From the NCBI GenBank assembly GCA_020247545.1, contig JADCIX010000011.1:106596-170595 (forward strand): DNA of 64,000 nt, written 5' to 3'. The notes below the pieces were generated by a model. It saw only the letters and a program-made list of their open reading frames with translations, was not told the DNA's origin and searched no databases. The position numbers were made by a program, and so were the translations under genes. This DNA is from Rhodocyclaceae bacterium (lineage in GTDB: Bacteria; Pseudomonadota; Gammaproteobacteria; Burkholderiales; Usitatibacteraceae). Of the stretch, positions 27,291 to 36,383 are shown piece by piece (within the stretch, counting starts at the first letter, position 1; each line of letters begins with the position of its first letter).

Positions 27291-27569
27291 TCAGTGGTTA
27301 TCGACAATTTCGACGTTCATCGCGCCTTGCGACGTCCAGACAAAGCAAATTCGAAATTGATCGTTGATGCGAATGCTGTGCTGGCCTTGACGATTGCCCG
27401 TCAGCGCTTCCAATCGATTGCCGGGGGGAACCCGCAGGAAATCGAGCGTTGCTGCGGCGTGCAACTGATCGAGTTTGCGGCGGGCTGAGGATTCGACGTT
27501 CACAAATCGCTTGACCCGATGGCGTTCGAAAAGGCATTGGGTATCGGCACACTTGAACGACAGGGTCAT
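27291..27569 (-). CDS. higB: HigB-type toxin (RelE-like mRNA interferase)
   Basis: A 92-residue toxin starting MTLSFKCADTQCLFERHRV, with the conserved middle (RKLDQLHAAATLDFLRVPPGNRLEAL) and end (QHSIRINDQFRICFVW) of HigB/RelE-like proteins that cut mRNA at the ribosome. The frame is open to 27641, but the ATG at 27569 gives the family N-terminus. No ribosome site precedes it, and the likely promoter sits right at the start codon, so it may be leaderless. Confidence 0.88.
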   Translation of the reverse strand: MTLSFKCADTQCLFERHRVKRFVNVESSARRKLDQLHAAATLDFLRVPPGNRLEALTGNRQGQHSIRINDQFRICFVWTSQGAMNVEIVDNH

Positions 27570-27576
27570 CAAGTGA

Positions 27577-27605
27577 TGATATATCGTTATACGATATAGC
27601 GTCAA
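27577..27605 (-). promoter_or_regulatory. Promoter and operator of higBA-mod-res
   Basis: On the minus strand TTGACG (27600-27605) and ATATCA (27577-27582) are 17 bp apart. A perfect dyad ATATCGT-TAT-ACGATAT (27581-27597) fills the spacer, well placed for autorepression by HigA. It is the only promoter I see for the higB-higA-mod-res unit. Confidence 0.6.
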
Positions 27606-27805
27606 GGTATGCATACGGGTTGAATCCGCGCGCCTACTCATGGGAGGCGCTCATGTTTGGTCTGGCAGCGCTTGAACCGGGCTTTAAGATTCAGCGCGAC
27701 CAGTGGAAGACGCTTCGCGAAGAACATCGATAACCCTGCCTGAAAAACGATCCTCGTCTAAACTAGCGCAACTCGTCCCCCTCAGGCCTGTGGCCCTGTA
27801 AATCC

Positions 27806-29029
27806 ATGGCATCTACCATCCTCGCCGTCGGTCTGTTCATTTTTGCGGCCTACTTCTTCAAGGGCATCTTCACCTGCACCGGCGTCCCAGACGTGTTGCT
27901 GTTGATGCTCTGCGGCATTTTGTTGGGGCCGGTGTTGGGTTGGGTCAGCCCCGCACAATTCGGCGCGGCCGGCAGCGCGCTGGCGACCATGGCATTGGTC
28001 GTGATTCTGTTTGAAGGCGGCGTCGATCTCGACTTATCGTCGCTGAAGTCTTCGATCTCCGCCACGCTCAAACTCACGCTCTCTACATTCATTGCCACCG
28101 TTGCCATTGTTGCGGCTGCGGGCGTTTGGCTGGCTGGTTTGGCGTGGATGCCCGCGCTAATGCTGGGCATGATTCTCGGCGGCACATCTTCTGCGGTGGT
28201 GATTCCGCTCGTGCAAGGCTTGAATGTGCAAGGTAAGGCGCGGACCGTATTGGTGCTTGAGTCGGCCATCACGGATGTGCTGTGTATCGTCGGCATATTT
28301 GTACTACTGGACGCTGCTAAAAAAGGCGGCGTGTCAGCCGCCGATACCATCTTGGCGGTTAGCGAAACGATGGTTGTCGCAGTGTTGATGGGCGGGCTTG
28401 CTGGGCTGGCGTGGCTATTTTTGCTACGCGCGGCGCGACAGCTTCCCCATGGCAGCTTTGCTTCTGCCGCAATGTGTTTCATCGTTTATGGCGTGACTGA
28501 GTTGCTCGGTTTTTCAGGCGCGATTGCAGCGTTGTGTTTCGGTTTATTCCTCGCTAATGGTCGGCGATTTGCAGATGCGACGGGGTTGATACGTCCCGGT
28601 CGGCTTGCCGCGTTTTCCTCGCAGGAGCAGGGATTTCTTCAGGAGCTTATCTTTGTGCTGAAGACGTTTTTCTTTGTCTTCTTGGGAATTTCGATGCAGC
28701 TCAAAGACACACACGTACTGTTGATTGGTGCGGTGATCGTCGTGGCGGTTTACGCCGTTCGCCATGCATTGGCTGGCCTAACAAGCGATCATGATGTTTC
28801 GACCGAGCACGTGGCATTGACTGCCATCATGGTGCCGAAAGGGTTGGCAGCAGCAGTTCTGGCAGGTTTGCCGCTGCAGCAAGGCGTGGTCGGCGGTGAG
28901 ATGATTCAAGGCATCGCCTTTGTCGTCGTGTTGCTGAGTATCGGTCTTACTGCCGTCATGATTCCGATTCAACGATCAACGTTTGGCGGCGGCCTGTATC
29001 GCAAGTTATTCCGCAGCCAGCAAACCTAG
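27806..29029 (+). CDS. Cation/proton antiporter (CPA family)
   Basis: A 407-residue inner membrane protein with about 12 hydrophobic segments. It has the Na+/H+ exchanger fold features LLMLCGILLGPVLGWVSP, ILFEGGVDLDL, and LGGTSSAVVIPL. It exchanges Na+ or K+ for protons. There is no C-terminal TrkA domain, so it is shorter than CvrA/NhaP2. It stands alone, followed by a terminator. The ion cannot be told from sequence. Confidence 0.85.
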   Translation: MASTILAVGLFIFAAYFFKGIFTCTGVPDVLLLMLCGILLGPVLGWVSPAQFGAAGSALATMALVVILFEGGVDLDLSSLKSSISATLKLTLSTFIATVAIVAAAGVWLAGLAWMPALMLGMILGGTSSAVVIPLVQGLNVQGKARTVLVLESAITDVLCIVGIFVLLDAAKKGGVSAADTILAVSETMVVAVLMGGLAGLAWLFLLRAARQLPHGSFASAAMCFIVYGVTELLGFSGAIAALCFGLFLANGRRFADATGLIRPGRLAAFSSQEQGFLQELIFVLKTFFFVFLGISMQLKDTHVLLIGAVIVVAVYAVRHALAGLTSDHDVSTEHVALTAIMVPKGLAAAVLAGLPLQQGVVGGEMIQGIAFVVVLLSIGLTAVMIPIQRSTFGGGLYRKLFRSQQT

Positions 29030-29057
29030 ACGGCATACCTCGCCAGTCTGAATACAT

Positions 29058-29085
29058 AAAAGCCCGGCATGACCGGGCTTTTTGC
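29058..29085. terminator. Bidirectional rho-independent terminator
   Basis: AAAGCCCGG-CATGA-CCGGGCTTTTT, a 9-bp stem flanked by an A-run and a T-run, between the convergent antiporter and BON lipoprotein genes. It can serve both strands. Confidence 0.88.
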
Positions 29086-29101
29086 TTGCCGAATGGGACG
29101 C

Positions 29102-29428
29102 TTAGCGTTTAACGTTGACGTCCGGGAAAACGGCTGTCACGCCTTTAATTCCTTGTACCGCCTTTGCCACCCGCGCCAAATCTTGGCCCGTCTCGACTTC
29201 ACCCTTTAGCGTCACTTCGCCCTTTGCAACCGAGGCCGTTACGCCACGCGCACCCATGCTACGGAGCTGCTCGCGAACCGCTTCGGCCAGCGCAACGTCG
29301 GGGTTTACAACAACCGGCGTGGCGATCCGGGTATCCGGAACCATCGGGTTCGGTGTGATTTTCATGTCTGCGCAAGCAGACAACACAGTTGCTGCGATGA
29401 CCGCAGCGGCAATTGAGATCTTCTGCAT
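29102..29428 (-). CDS. BON-domain lipoprotein
   Basis: A 108-residue exported protein with a lipobox (VLSAC, Cys about 19) and one BON domain (VALAEAVREQLRSMGARGVTAS ... VQGIKGVTAVFPDVNV). BON proteins such as OsmY and DolP bind phospholipid and support outer membrane integrity. A two-domain protein would be usual; this has one domain only. Single gene, convergent with the antiporter. Confidence 0.8.
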   Translation of the reverse strand: MQKISIAAAVIAATVLSACADMKITPNPMVPDTRIATPVVVNPDVALAEAVREQLRSMGARGVTASVAKGEVTLKGEVETGQDLARVAKAVQGIKGVTAVFPDVNVKR

Positions 29429-29779
29429 ATTCGTCGTGTCCTATTTATCAGCCAAAGGGAAAATCAGCCGATAACGGCTGCACCTTGGAAGAGTATGTGA
29501 CGCCGATGTTGCAGTAATTTGACAGCGCGCCGCGATTTGATCGGCCCCTATCTACCAAGTATCTACAAACCCTATGGGCGAGATAGCGAAAATACTTGTT
29601 TGTTTACAGTGAGTTAACGCCAACCCTCTGCCAATTACCGGCGAGAATCTACAAAAAACCATCGCGCAGCGATCCAGCATAAGACAAATGCCGACGCTAG
29701 GTTTGTGAGTTCTGGGCGAACGTACGCGGAACAAATGGTCTGCGTCGCCGCGACGATCCATGCGCCTTTCAACGAGCAG
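29429..29779. other. Intergenic stretch without a supported gene
   Basis: About 350 bases upstream of the second HigBA promoter, holding also the promoter of the BON lipoprotein gene. I see no coding frame with a good start, no RNA gene and no clear repeat. Confidence 0.5.
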
Positions 29780-29884
29780 TTGACAAAATCATCTCAAATT
29801 GAGATATTGATTACCGTCAGTCTAGTTTCTATCTGACAGCTACGCAGACTAGTCCTCCAACGCAACACATCGCGCCGGCGCGAT
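29780..29884 (+). promoter_or_regulatory. Promoter and dyads upstream of the second higBA
   Basis: TTGACA (29780-29785) and GATATT (29803-29808) are 17 bp apart. A dyad ATCTCAA-A-TTGAGAT (29791-29805) overlaps the spacer and the -10 box, a likely antitoxin operator. Downstream are a spaced inverted repeat AGTCT/AGACT (about 29819-29850) and a perfect 16-base palindrome ATCGCGCCGGCGCGAT (29869-29884) in the leader. Confidence 0.6.
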
Positions 29885-29958
29885 TAAGAGAGGACAGATG
29901 CGAAGCCAGCCGTTATAAAGGTTGTAAGCAAAACAAGAATCCTTCAAAGGAGACAGTA

Positions 29959-30099
29959 ATGAGAGTTTCGAAGAATCAAGGAACCGAATGGTCTTGCTGT
30001 CGTAGCCCATCTGCGATGGCTTATTTGAAAGGATTTATCCATGCATGTCATAAAGAGAGCGGCTCTCGTCAATTTTTGGGAAATTCATCCCGACGCTAA
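29959..30099 (+). CDS. Possible 46-residue leader peptide before higB
   Basis: A strong AGGAGA site precedes an ATG at 29959 that opens 46 codons (MRVSKNQGTEWSCC...), ending in TAA at 30099. It overlaps the start of the following higB in another frame, so ribosomes translating it would run across the higB start. I do not recognise the product; a regulatory leader is possible. Confidence 0.35.
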   Translation: MRVSKNQGTEWSCCRSPSAMAYLKGFIHACHKESGSRQFLGNSSRR

Positions 30100-30328
30100 G
30101 GCGCCGCTCGCGAGTTGGTACAGCATTATTTCGAAATCCCAATTTTCGGATTTCAACGATCTGCGCAAAACGTTTCAGCAAGTTGATTACGTCGAAGGCA
30201 AGTACGTATTCAATGCTGGTCAACCCTATAGATTGATCACAGCGATTCACTTCAACACGCAGAAAGTGTTCATTCGGCATGTACTTACACATGCCGAGTA
30301 CGATCACGGCAAATGGAAAAAGACATGA
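30041..30328 (+). CDS. higB: HigB-type toxin, YgjN-like
   Basis: A 95-residue mRNA interferase of the HigB family seen in E. coli YgjN: start MHVIKRAALVNFWEIHPDAK, middle FNDLRKTFQQVDYVEGKYVFN, end KVFIRHVLTHAEYDHGKW. Preceded by AAAGGA. Different from the HigB at 27.4 kb, so not a duplicate. Its stop overlaps the higA start. Confidence 0.9.
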   Translation: MHVIKRAALVNFWEIHPDAKAPLASWYSIISKSQFSDFNDLRKTFQQVDYVEGKYVFNAGQPYRLITAIHFNTQKVFIRHVLTHAEYDHGKWKKT

Positions 30329-30765
30329 ACCTATCGCAGAGAAAGTCTAAGCAGCCAGAGGTGTCCTTTGGCCAATTGGCGAAGGCGTGGGCAGCGCTCA
30401 ATCGTGAAACGCAAATTGGCGTCATTCGAACTGATCGCGACTATCGTAAGATGTCGGCGCTTGTAGACAAACTCATCGACGAAATCGGCAACGACGAAAA
30501 TCACGAACTATCTGGTCTCTTGAGCGTATTGGGATCGTTAATCGAGCAATACGAAGAAGACAACGTTCACATCGACGATGCGCCGCCTGCTGACGTTCTC
30601 AGATTCTTGATGGCCGAGCATGGACTGAAGCAAGCAGATCTGGCTGCGGAGATTGGTTCCCAGGGCATCGTAAGCGAGGTTCTGAATGGAAAGCGCAAAT
30701 TGAATGCGCGGCAGGCAAAGACGCTGGCCGAGCGGTTTAATGTATCGCCTGCAGTGTTTTTGTAG
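30325..30765 (+). CDS. higA: HigA-type antitoxin, YgjM-like
   Basis: A 146-residue antitoxin with a C-terminal helix-turn-helix (AEHGLKQADLAAEIGSQGIVSEVLNGKRKL). The ATG at 30325 overlaps the higB stop (ATGA) and follows GGAAAAAG; an ATG at 30313 is also in frame. It neutralises the toxin and probably represses from the dyad at 29791. Confidence 0.9.
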   Translation: MNLSQRKSKQPEVSFGQLAKAWAALNRETQIGVIRTDRDYRKMSALVDKLIDEIGNDENHELSGLLSVLGSLIEQYEEDNVHIDDAPPADVLRFLMAEHGLKQADLAAEIGSQGIVSEVLNGKRKLNARQAKTLAERFNVSPAVFL

Positions 30766-30826
30766 AAATCTTGGCGAACCGGATTGGTGGGAATCTGCTT
30801 CGCGTTCGTATACGAATTGGAATCTC

Positions 30827-31696
30827 ATGAAACCAAGAGCCGTCGTCTGGAAACCGCTATTGCTGATCTGCGTTGTCGCCTCGCCCCTGATGGGCTGCGC
30901 GAGCGACGACATCATTTCGTGGGAAGACTACAAAAATGTACGACACGAAGTGCCCTACGTCCTCGAATTTGAAAGCCAGGGAGGAAAACTCCTTTACTTC
31001 GGTGCCGCTCATTCAAATGACGCTAATCACCCGCAATTCAAACGTATCAAAGCTTGTTGGAACCACTTGAATCCGGAGTTGGCGTTGCTCGAAGGAGGCG
31101 TGCCACCGCCCCCGGCCGACCCGACAAGTGCAATTCAGCGGAATGGGGAAGCGGGATATGTACGCCACTTGGCTGAGGAGTCAAAGACGACAGCGCTGCC
31201 GTTAGAACGCGGCATCGACGCTGAAGCAAAAGCACTTACAACTCGATTTTCGTTAGAACAACTACGACTGTTCTATACGTTGCGCCAACTTCAGCAGGTA
31301 AAGCGTGAAGCGAATCCGGCTATCGGCAACGATTGGAATGGCTGGGCAAATTGGTGGCTCGGGGATAAAGGATTCTTTAATTTTATTCCTGTACTAAAAG
31401 ACGCCTCACCTAAGAACGCAGTCGAGCTCGCAGAAATGACCAAACAGTATTTCCCGAGCCTAAAAGCTTGGCACGATATTAGCCCGTCTGAGTTCGACCC
31501 TCGAAACAACATATCCATAACGCAGCAAATCGCGCGCGCTACGGGAGAGTTACGAGAACCGTTGATTGTTGCGCGACTTGCTGAGCAAGTTGCCGCAAAA
31601 AAACGCGTGTTCGCTATCGTCGGCGCAAGCCACGTTGTGGTCCAAGAACCCGCTCTCCGCGCCAAACTTGGGCCGCCTAGGCTGCGGATCTGCTAG
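30827..31696 (+). CDS. TraB/TIKI-like lipoprotein
   Basis: A 289-residue predicted lipoprotein (MKPRAVVWKPLLLICVVASP then LMGC, Cys 24). The pattern YFGAAHSND, ALLEGG and IVGASHVVVQEPAL resembles the two GxxH motifs and conserved Glu of the TraB/TIKI superfamily of metal-dependent hydrolases. The frame is open upstream into higA, but the ATG at 30827 gives the proper signal. Function unknown; family call is moderate. Confidence 0.55.
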   Translation: MKPRAVVWKPLLLICVVASPLMGCASDDIISWEDYKNVRHEVPYVLEFESQGGKLLYFGAAHSNDANHPQFKRIKACWNHLNPELALLEGGVPPPPADPTSAIQRNGEAGYVRHLAEESKTTALPLERGIDAEAKALTTRFSLEQLRLFYTLRQLQQVKREANPAIGNDWNGWANWWLGDKGFFNFIPVLKDASPKNAVELAEMTKQYFPSLKAWHDISPSEFDPRNNISITQQIARATGELREPLIVARLAEQVAAKKRVFAIVGASHVVVQEPALRAKLGPPRLRIC

Positions 31697-31797
31697 TCGG
31701 AGATACTTGCCGATCATAGACCCCGGCAAGAAAGGACGGGCATCTCCAAGCAAAAACACCTGAAAACGCCCGCCAATCCTAGACTTTCATTTTTTTC

Positions 31798-32730
31798 TTA
31801 CTTCCCACGCAGGTTCTTGTTGAAGAACGCGATGGTGCGATCCCACGCCAGTTTTGCCGCCGCAGCGTCGTAGCGCGGCGTTGTATCGTTGTTAAAGCCG
31901 TGTTGGGTGTTCGGGTAGATAAAAGCCTCGTATTTCACCCCGGCCGCTTTCAGCGCTGTTTCATAAACCGGCCAGCCCGCGTTGATACGTTCATCGTTAC
32001 TCGCGTAGTGAATCAACAGCGGCGATTTGATCTTCGGCACGTCCTCGGTTTTTGCCGCACTGCCGTAGAACGGCACAGAAGCCGCGAGGTCGGGAAGCTG
32101 GGTGGCCAGATAGTTAGCCATGCTGCCGCCATAACAGAATCCCACCACACCAATTTTGCTGGCAACCTCAGGCAAGGTTTTCATGTAGCCGTAGGCCGCA
32201 ACAAAATCGGCGCGCGCTTTGGTTTGATCGAGCTTACCAAACGCTTCACGCGCTTTGTCTTCGTCGCCCGGATAGCCGCCGAGCGGCGTTAACGCATCCG
32301 GTGCAAAAGCGATGAAGTTATCGAGTGCAACGCGGCGGGCGATATCTTCAATGTGTGGATTCAGTCCACGATTCTCATGCACTACCAATACTGCCGGCAG
32401 TTTGCCGGTCATTTTGGCGGGCATCACCAAGTAACCTTTCATTTTGCCGCTGCCATCAGGCGATGCGTACTCGACATACTTGGCGACGATGCGCGGGTCG
32501 TCACGCTTGATCTGCTGCGCAGACACAAAGTTGGGGTTCAACATTTCCAACACCATGGTGGCCGAGACGCCGGCGACCGTGTACTTGGTCGCGCCGGCAA
32601 GAAAGCCGCGGCGATCAATTGCGCCGTGTACGTATTGGTCGAACAGCTTCAACACCTCGGGGTGAAAGTCGGCAGCGGTTTTGCGTGCTGGCGCATTCAG
32701 CGGCATTTGCGGCAATTGATCATCGGGCAC
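31798..32730 (-). CDS. Tat-exported dienelactone-hydrolase-family protein
   Basis: A 310-residue alpha/beta hydrolase. A twin-Arg signal (DRRGFLAGATK, Arg 40-41) suggests periplasmic location. The Cys nucleophile is in GVVGFCYGGSM, with an Asp in HYASNDERI and His in YPNTQHGFNN completing the triad. It resembles the YghX group. True substrates of this group are not known. Confidence 0.85.
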   Translation of the reverse strand: MPDDQLPQMPLNAPARKTAADFHPEVLKLFDQYVHGAIDRRGFLAGATKYTVAGVSATMVLEMLNPNFVSAQQIKRDDPRIVAKYVEYASPDGSGKMKGYLVMPAKMTGKLPAVLVVHENRGLNPHIEDIARRVALDNFIAFAPDALTPLGGYPGDEDKAREAFGKLDQTKARADFVAAYGYMKTLPEVASKIGVVGFCYGGSMANYLATQLPDLAASVPFYGSAAKTEDVPKIKSPLLIHYASNDERINAGWPVYETALKAAGVKYEAFIYPNTQHGFNNDTTPRYDAAAAKLAWDRTIAFFNKNLRGK

Positions 32731-32986
32731 GGTGGCTCCTTCGGCGAGTCGGTTGGAATATTGAGCAACATCTGCTTAGTGAAGTTTCCGCCAAAGCCAA
32801 CAGGCAAGCAAGGCGCAATCGGTTACACCGCTTTATCTCTTCATTCAAACTCCGCATTCGGCTGAAAACGCATAAATCGGCGGTTTTTCCGGGGCTTATC
32901 AAGGGCTTAACGAATCAAGTTCCGCGCGATAGTCAACCGTCATCAATTTATCGACGAGTTTGCCTACTAGGATCCCGGAGAACATC

Positions 32987-33328
32987 ATGCCCCAGCTCAG
33001 CCACCTCAAGACCCCACCCGCCGCACGCCGCCTGCCACACCAATCGTCAAGGCTTTCGTGTATCGACGCCAGCAGTCGTTTTCTGGCTGCGTTACAAAGT
33101 TCATTCGAAACGGCGCGGGACCAATTCGACGATGAGGTGTTGAATATCCCGGAATGGCGTCAAGCCGCCGATGCGCTTGATCACGCCTATCACGCATGTG
33201 TTGCACGGGCCAGGGGTGACGACATCGAATCGTTGTGCCGCGAGGCGCAGCGCCGCGTCGAAATGGCGGTCCAAATGTCGATGGTGTCTACTTACTATGA
33301 CGGTCGGCTGGATCAAGCCTACAACTAA
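32987..33328 (+). CDS. Protein of unknown function
   Basis: A 113-residue soluble protein starting MPQLSHLKTPPAARRL, with a helical second half (FETARDQFDDEVLNIPEWRQAADALDHAYHACVARARG). A GGAG site lies 8 bases before the ATG at 32987; the frame is open to a TTG at 32960. I do not recognise it. Alone between divergent and repeat regions. Confidence 0.5.
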   Translation: MPQLSHLKTPPAARRLPHQSSRLSCIDASSRFLAALQSSFETARDQFDDEVLNIPEWRQAADALDHAYHACVARARGDDIESLCREAQRRVEMAVQMSMVSTYYDGRLDQAYN

Positions 33329-33351
33329 CGGTTGTACATTGTAGGGCCACC

Positions 33352-33487
33352 GCAAATCCCCCGCCCACCGTCTAACGACGTCTCCCTGCCCCCTTTGCAA
33401 AGGGGGCAGCCGAGCGCAGCGAAGGTGGGGGATTTAATCACTGCCCTTTGCAAAGGGGGCAGCCGAGCGCAGCGAAGGTGGGGGATT
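33352..33487. repeat. Palindromic REP-like repeat pair
   Basis: A 44-base unit (starting CCCTTTGCAAAGGGGG, ending GGTGGGGGATT) occurs exactly twice, at 33391-33434 and 33444-33487, with a 53-base period. An imperfect reversed copy of the unit precedes it (33352-33390), and positions 33386-33409 form a perfect 24-base palindrome. This is the form of a repetitive extragenic element and should recur elsewhere in the genome. The rest of 33329-33661 holds nothing else I can name. Confidence 0.8.
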
Positions 33488-33661
33488 ATTAGCATGGCCT
33501 TTTGTAATAAGCCCGACCCAAGCTTGCCGAGGCAAGGCGACCGAACCCGCGCAATAGTCACAAACATTCTTGTTTGTCTCGGATAAATTGTGACCTGAGA
33601 GCCCCTTTTCAATTTCGCCGATAAGTCCATAATTACCGCTCCACTATTTAGGAGTGTCGGC

Positions 33662-34207
33662 ATGGCGAAGTTAAACGTAAACGGCAAAGTACTCGACTAT
33701 CAGGCGGACGAAGATACACCGCTACTGTGGGTTCTTCGTGAACAACTCGGCCTGACCGGCACCAAATACGGTTGTGGAATCGCCCAGTGTGGCTCCTGCA
33801 CGGTGCACATCGATGGCATACCTGTGCGTTCGTGTGTGATGCCCGCTTCGGCCGTCAAAGCCGCACAAAAAGTCACCACCATCGAGGGCCTGTCAAAAGA
33901 CGGTTCGCACCCAATTCAAAAAGCGTGGGTCGCGCTCGATGTGCCGCAATGTGGCTTCTGCCAATCCGGCATGATCATGGCCGCCACGGCGCTGGTAAAA
34001 GTAAAGCCGAATCCAACGGACAAAGACATCGACGACGCGATGACCAACATTTGCCGATGCGGCACCTACAACCGGGTACGCGCAGGCATCAAGATGGCGG
34101 TTCAAGAAATGGCGAGTGCTAAGTCTGACAAGAACACCACCAAACCCGCGCCGAAAAAAGTCGCAAACGTACTCAACATTAAACACATCGAAGGCGGTGC
34201 AGCATGA
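33662..34207 (+). CDS. iorA: (2Fe-2S) subunit of isoquinoline 1-oxidoreductase-like hydroxylase
   Basis: A 181-residue iron-sulfur subunit of the xanthine-oxidase family. The plant-type cluster ([17 protein letters not shown]) and the second cluster ([10 protein letters not shown] ... [11 protein letters not shown]) are complete. It passes electrons from the molybdenum subunit. A C-terminal tail of about 30 residues rich in Lys and Pro is longer than usual. Overlaps iorB by 4 bases. Confidence 0.9.
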   Translation: MAKLNVNGKVLDYQADEDTPLLWVLREQLGLTGTKYGCGIAQCGSCTVHIDGIPVRSCVMPASAVKAAQKVTTIEGLSKDGSHPIQKAWVALDVPQCGFCQSGMIMAATALVKVKPNPTDKDIDDAMTNICRCGTYNRVRAGIKMAVQEMASAKSDKNTTKPAPKKVANVLNIKHIEGGAA

Positions 34208-36381
34208 GCGCCATTAATACTGGCCGTCGCCAGTTTGTAAAGGGCTCCAGTGCCGTTGCGGGCTCGCTGGTGGTGGGTTTTCATGTGCCGTTTTTGAAAG
34301 ATGCCAACGCACAAGCCATCACCTCGACCACGCCAGAAATTAACGCGTGGGTGGTGATTCAGCCGGATGATCGGGTGGTGGTCCGTATCGCCCGCTCGGA
34401 GATGGGCCAGGGGACCTTGACCGGCTTGGCGCAGATGGTCGCTGAAGAACTCGAATGTGATTGGGCAAAGGTCACCACCGAGTACCCGACGCCCGGCCAA
34501 AGTGTTGCACGCAGACGTCCATGGGGCAGTTTTGGTACCGGCGGCAGCCAGGGTATTCGCGGCTCACAAGATTACGTTCGCAAGGGCGGCGCGGCCGCAC
34601 GCATGATGTTGATCCAAGCCGCTGCAGACGAATGGAAAGTACCAGTCGGTGAATGCACCGTGGCCAAGGGTGTCATCACCCACGCCGCATCATCACGCAC
34701 CACCACCTACGGCAAGATAGCCCCGGCTGCCGCAAAACTCACCGCACCCACCGACGTCAAACTTAAAGACCCGAAAGACTGGCAGATCGCTGGCAAACGG
34801 ATTGCGCGCCTCGACACGGTCGACAAGACCAATGGCAAACAAATCTTTGGTATGGACATCAACATGCCGGGGCTGCTAAATGCGGCGGTTCTGGATTGCC
34901 CGGTGTTTGGCGGCAAGCTGAAATCGTATGACGATAGCGCCGTGTTGAAACGCCCCGGTGTGAAAAAAGTGATTCGTGTTAACGACAGCGCCGTTGCGGT
35001 TGTCGCCGATACCTGGTGGCGCGCCAAGACCGCTTTGGATGCCCTGAAGATTGAGTGGGATGAGGGCCCCAACGCAAAACTGTCGAGCGCAACCTTCGCC
35101 GAAGTTTTAAAAGCAGGGCTCACCGCTAAAGATGCGGTGGTCGGTAGCACCATCGGTGACGCACCAGCTGCCATCGCCAGCGCAGCACGCACAGTCGAGG
35201 CGACCTATTCGTACCCTCATCAGAACCACGCGTGTATGGAAACCATGAACACCACCGTACGATGGACCCCCGAGCTGTGTGAGGCGTGGGTGCCGACTCA
35301 AAACGGTGAAGCCGCCCACGCTGTCGCGGCGGAGGCAGCTGGTTTGCCGCCCGCTAAGGTCGAGGTGTACAAGATTCACTTGGGCGGCGGCTTTGGGCGG
35401 CGCGGCGGCACCGACTATGTGCGACAAGCCGTGCTGATTGCCAAACAAATGCCCGGCACACCAATCAAAATGATTTGGTCACGCGAAGAAGACATGGCGC
35501 ACGGCCAGTACCACCCGATCACCCATTGCAAGATGGTGGCGGGGCTTGACGATAAGGGTGAAATCACGGGGCTGCATATGCGGATTTCCGGACAATCGAT
35601 TCTGGCCGGCTTGCGCCCCGAAGCGATTCGCGACGGCAAAGACCCGGTAGTGTTTCAGGGCTTGAATCTCGGTGGGCCGGAAACCGCGATCGGTTACACG
35701 TTCCCGAATCTGCTGGTCGACCACGCGATGCGCAACCCGCATGTGCCGCCGGGTTTTTGGCGCGGGGTGAATCTGAATCAAAACGCGCTCTACTTGGAAT
35801 CGTTTATTGACGAAATCGCCCACGCCACTAAACAAGAGCCACTCGCGTTACGTCGTAAGCTGATGGCAAAACACCCGAAACATTTGGCGGTGCTTGAGGC
35901 GGTCGCCAAACACGTTGGCTGGGACAAACCCGCACCTGCTGGCATCTTCCGTGGACTCGCACAAACGATGGGCTTTGGTAGTTATGTTGCGGCGTGCGCG
36001 GAAGTGTCAGTCAGCAAAGATGGTGTGCTGAAAATTCACCGCATCGTTGCCGCGACCGATTGCGGCTATGCCGTCAACCCACAACAGATCGAAGCGCAAG
36101 TGGAAGGTTCGTTTGTGTATGGCCTTGGTGCGGCCTTGTATCAAGAATGTACGGTCAAGGACGGTCGGATTGTCGAGACCAACTTCCACCAATATCCATC
36201 ATTAAAACTTGCGGATATGCCGAAGGTTGAAACCTTGATCGTGCCTTCCGGCGGCTTCTGGGGTGGCGTGGGTGAGCCGACCATTGCGGTGGCAGCCCCG
36301 GCGGTGTTGAACGCAATCTTTGCCGCAACGGGCAAACGCATTCGTGATTTGCCGTTGAAGAATCACAGTCTGAAGGCGTAA
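34204..36381 (+). CDS. iorB: Molybdopterin subunit of isoquinoline 1-oxidoreductase-like hydroxylase
   Basis: A 725-residue molybdenum-binding subunit. The Tat signal ([20 protein letters not shown]) points to export of the complex. Family motifs include [30 protein letters not shown] and the C-terminal [19 protein letters not shown] with the catalytic Glu. It hydroxylates an aldehyde or N-heterocycle; the substrate cannot be told. Followed by soxX after 2 bases, so probably one operon with soxXYZA. Confidence 0.9.
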   Translation: MSAINTGRRQFVKGSSAVAGSLVVGFHVPFLKDANAQAITSTTPEINAWVVIQPDDRVVVRIARSEMGQGTLTGLAQMVAEELECDWAKVTTEYPTPGQSVARRRPWGSFGTGGSQGIRGSQDYVRKGGAAARMMLIQAAADEWKVPVGECTVAKGVITHAASSRTTTYGKIAPAAAKLTAPTDVKLKDPKDWQIAGKRIARLDTVDKTNGKQIFGMDINMPGLLNAAVLDCPVFGGKLKSYDDSAVLKRPGVKKVIRVNDSAVAVVADTWWRAKTALDALKIEWDEGPNAKLSSATFAEVLKAGLTAKDAVVGSTIGDAPAAIASAARTVEATYSYPHQNHACMETMNTTVRWTPELCEAWVPTQNGEAAHAVAAEAAGLPPAKVEVYKIHLGGGFGRRGGTDYVRQAVLIAKQMPGTPIKMIWSREEDMAHGQYHPITHCKMVAGLDDKGEITGLHMRISGQSILAGLRPEAIRDGKDPVVFQGLNLGGPETAIGYTFPNLLVDHAMRNPHVPPGFWRGVNLNQNALYLESFIDEIAHATKQEPLALRRKLMAKHPKHLAVLEAVAKHVGWDKPAPAGIFRGLAQTMGFGSYVAACAEVSVSKDGVLKIHRIVAATDCGYAVNPQQIEAQVEGSFVYGLGAALYQECTVKDGRIVETNFHQYPSLKLADMPKVETLIVPSGGFWGGVGEPTIAVAAPAVLNAIFAATGKRIRDLPLKNHSLKA

Positions 36382-36383
36382 GT

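Noticed and set aside
27655..27741. Short frame before the antiporter gene (about 26 codons)
   Set aside because: Too short and without context; could be the remnant of a gene but nothing supports it.
29552..29761. 69-codon reverse frame near the BON lipoprotein
   Set aside because: No signal, domain or ribosome site.
33391..33487. Two exact repeats as a mini CRISPR array
   Set aside because: The gap is only 9 bases, the unit is palindromic and extragenic, and no cas gene is near.
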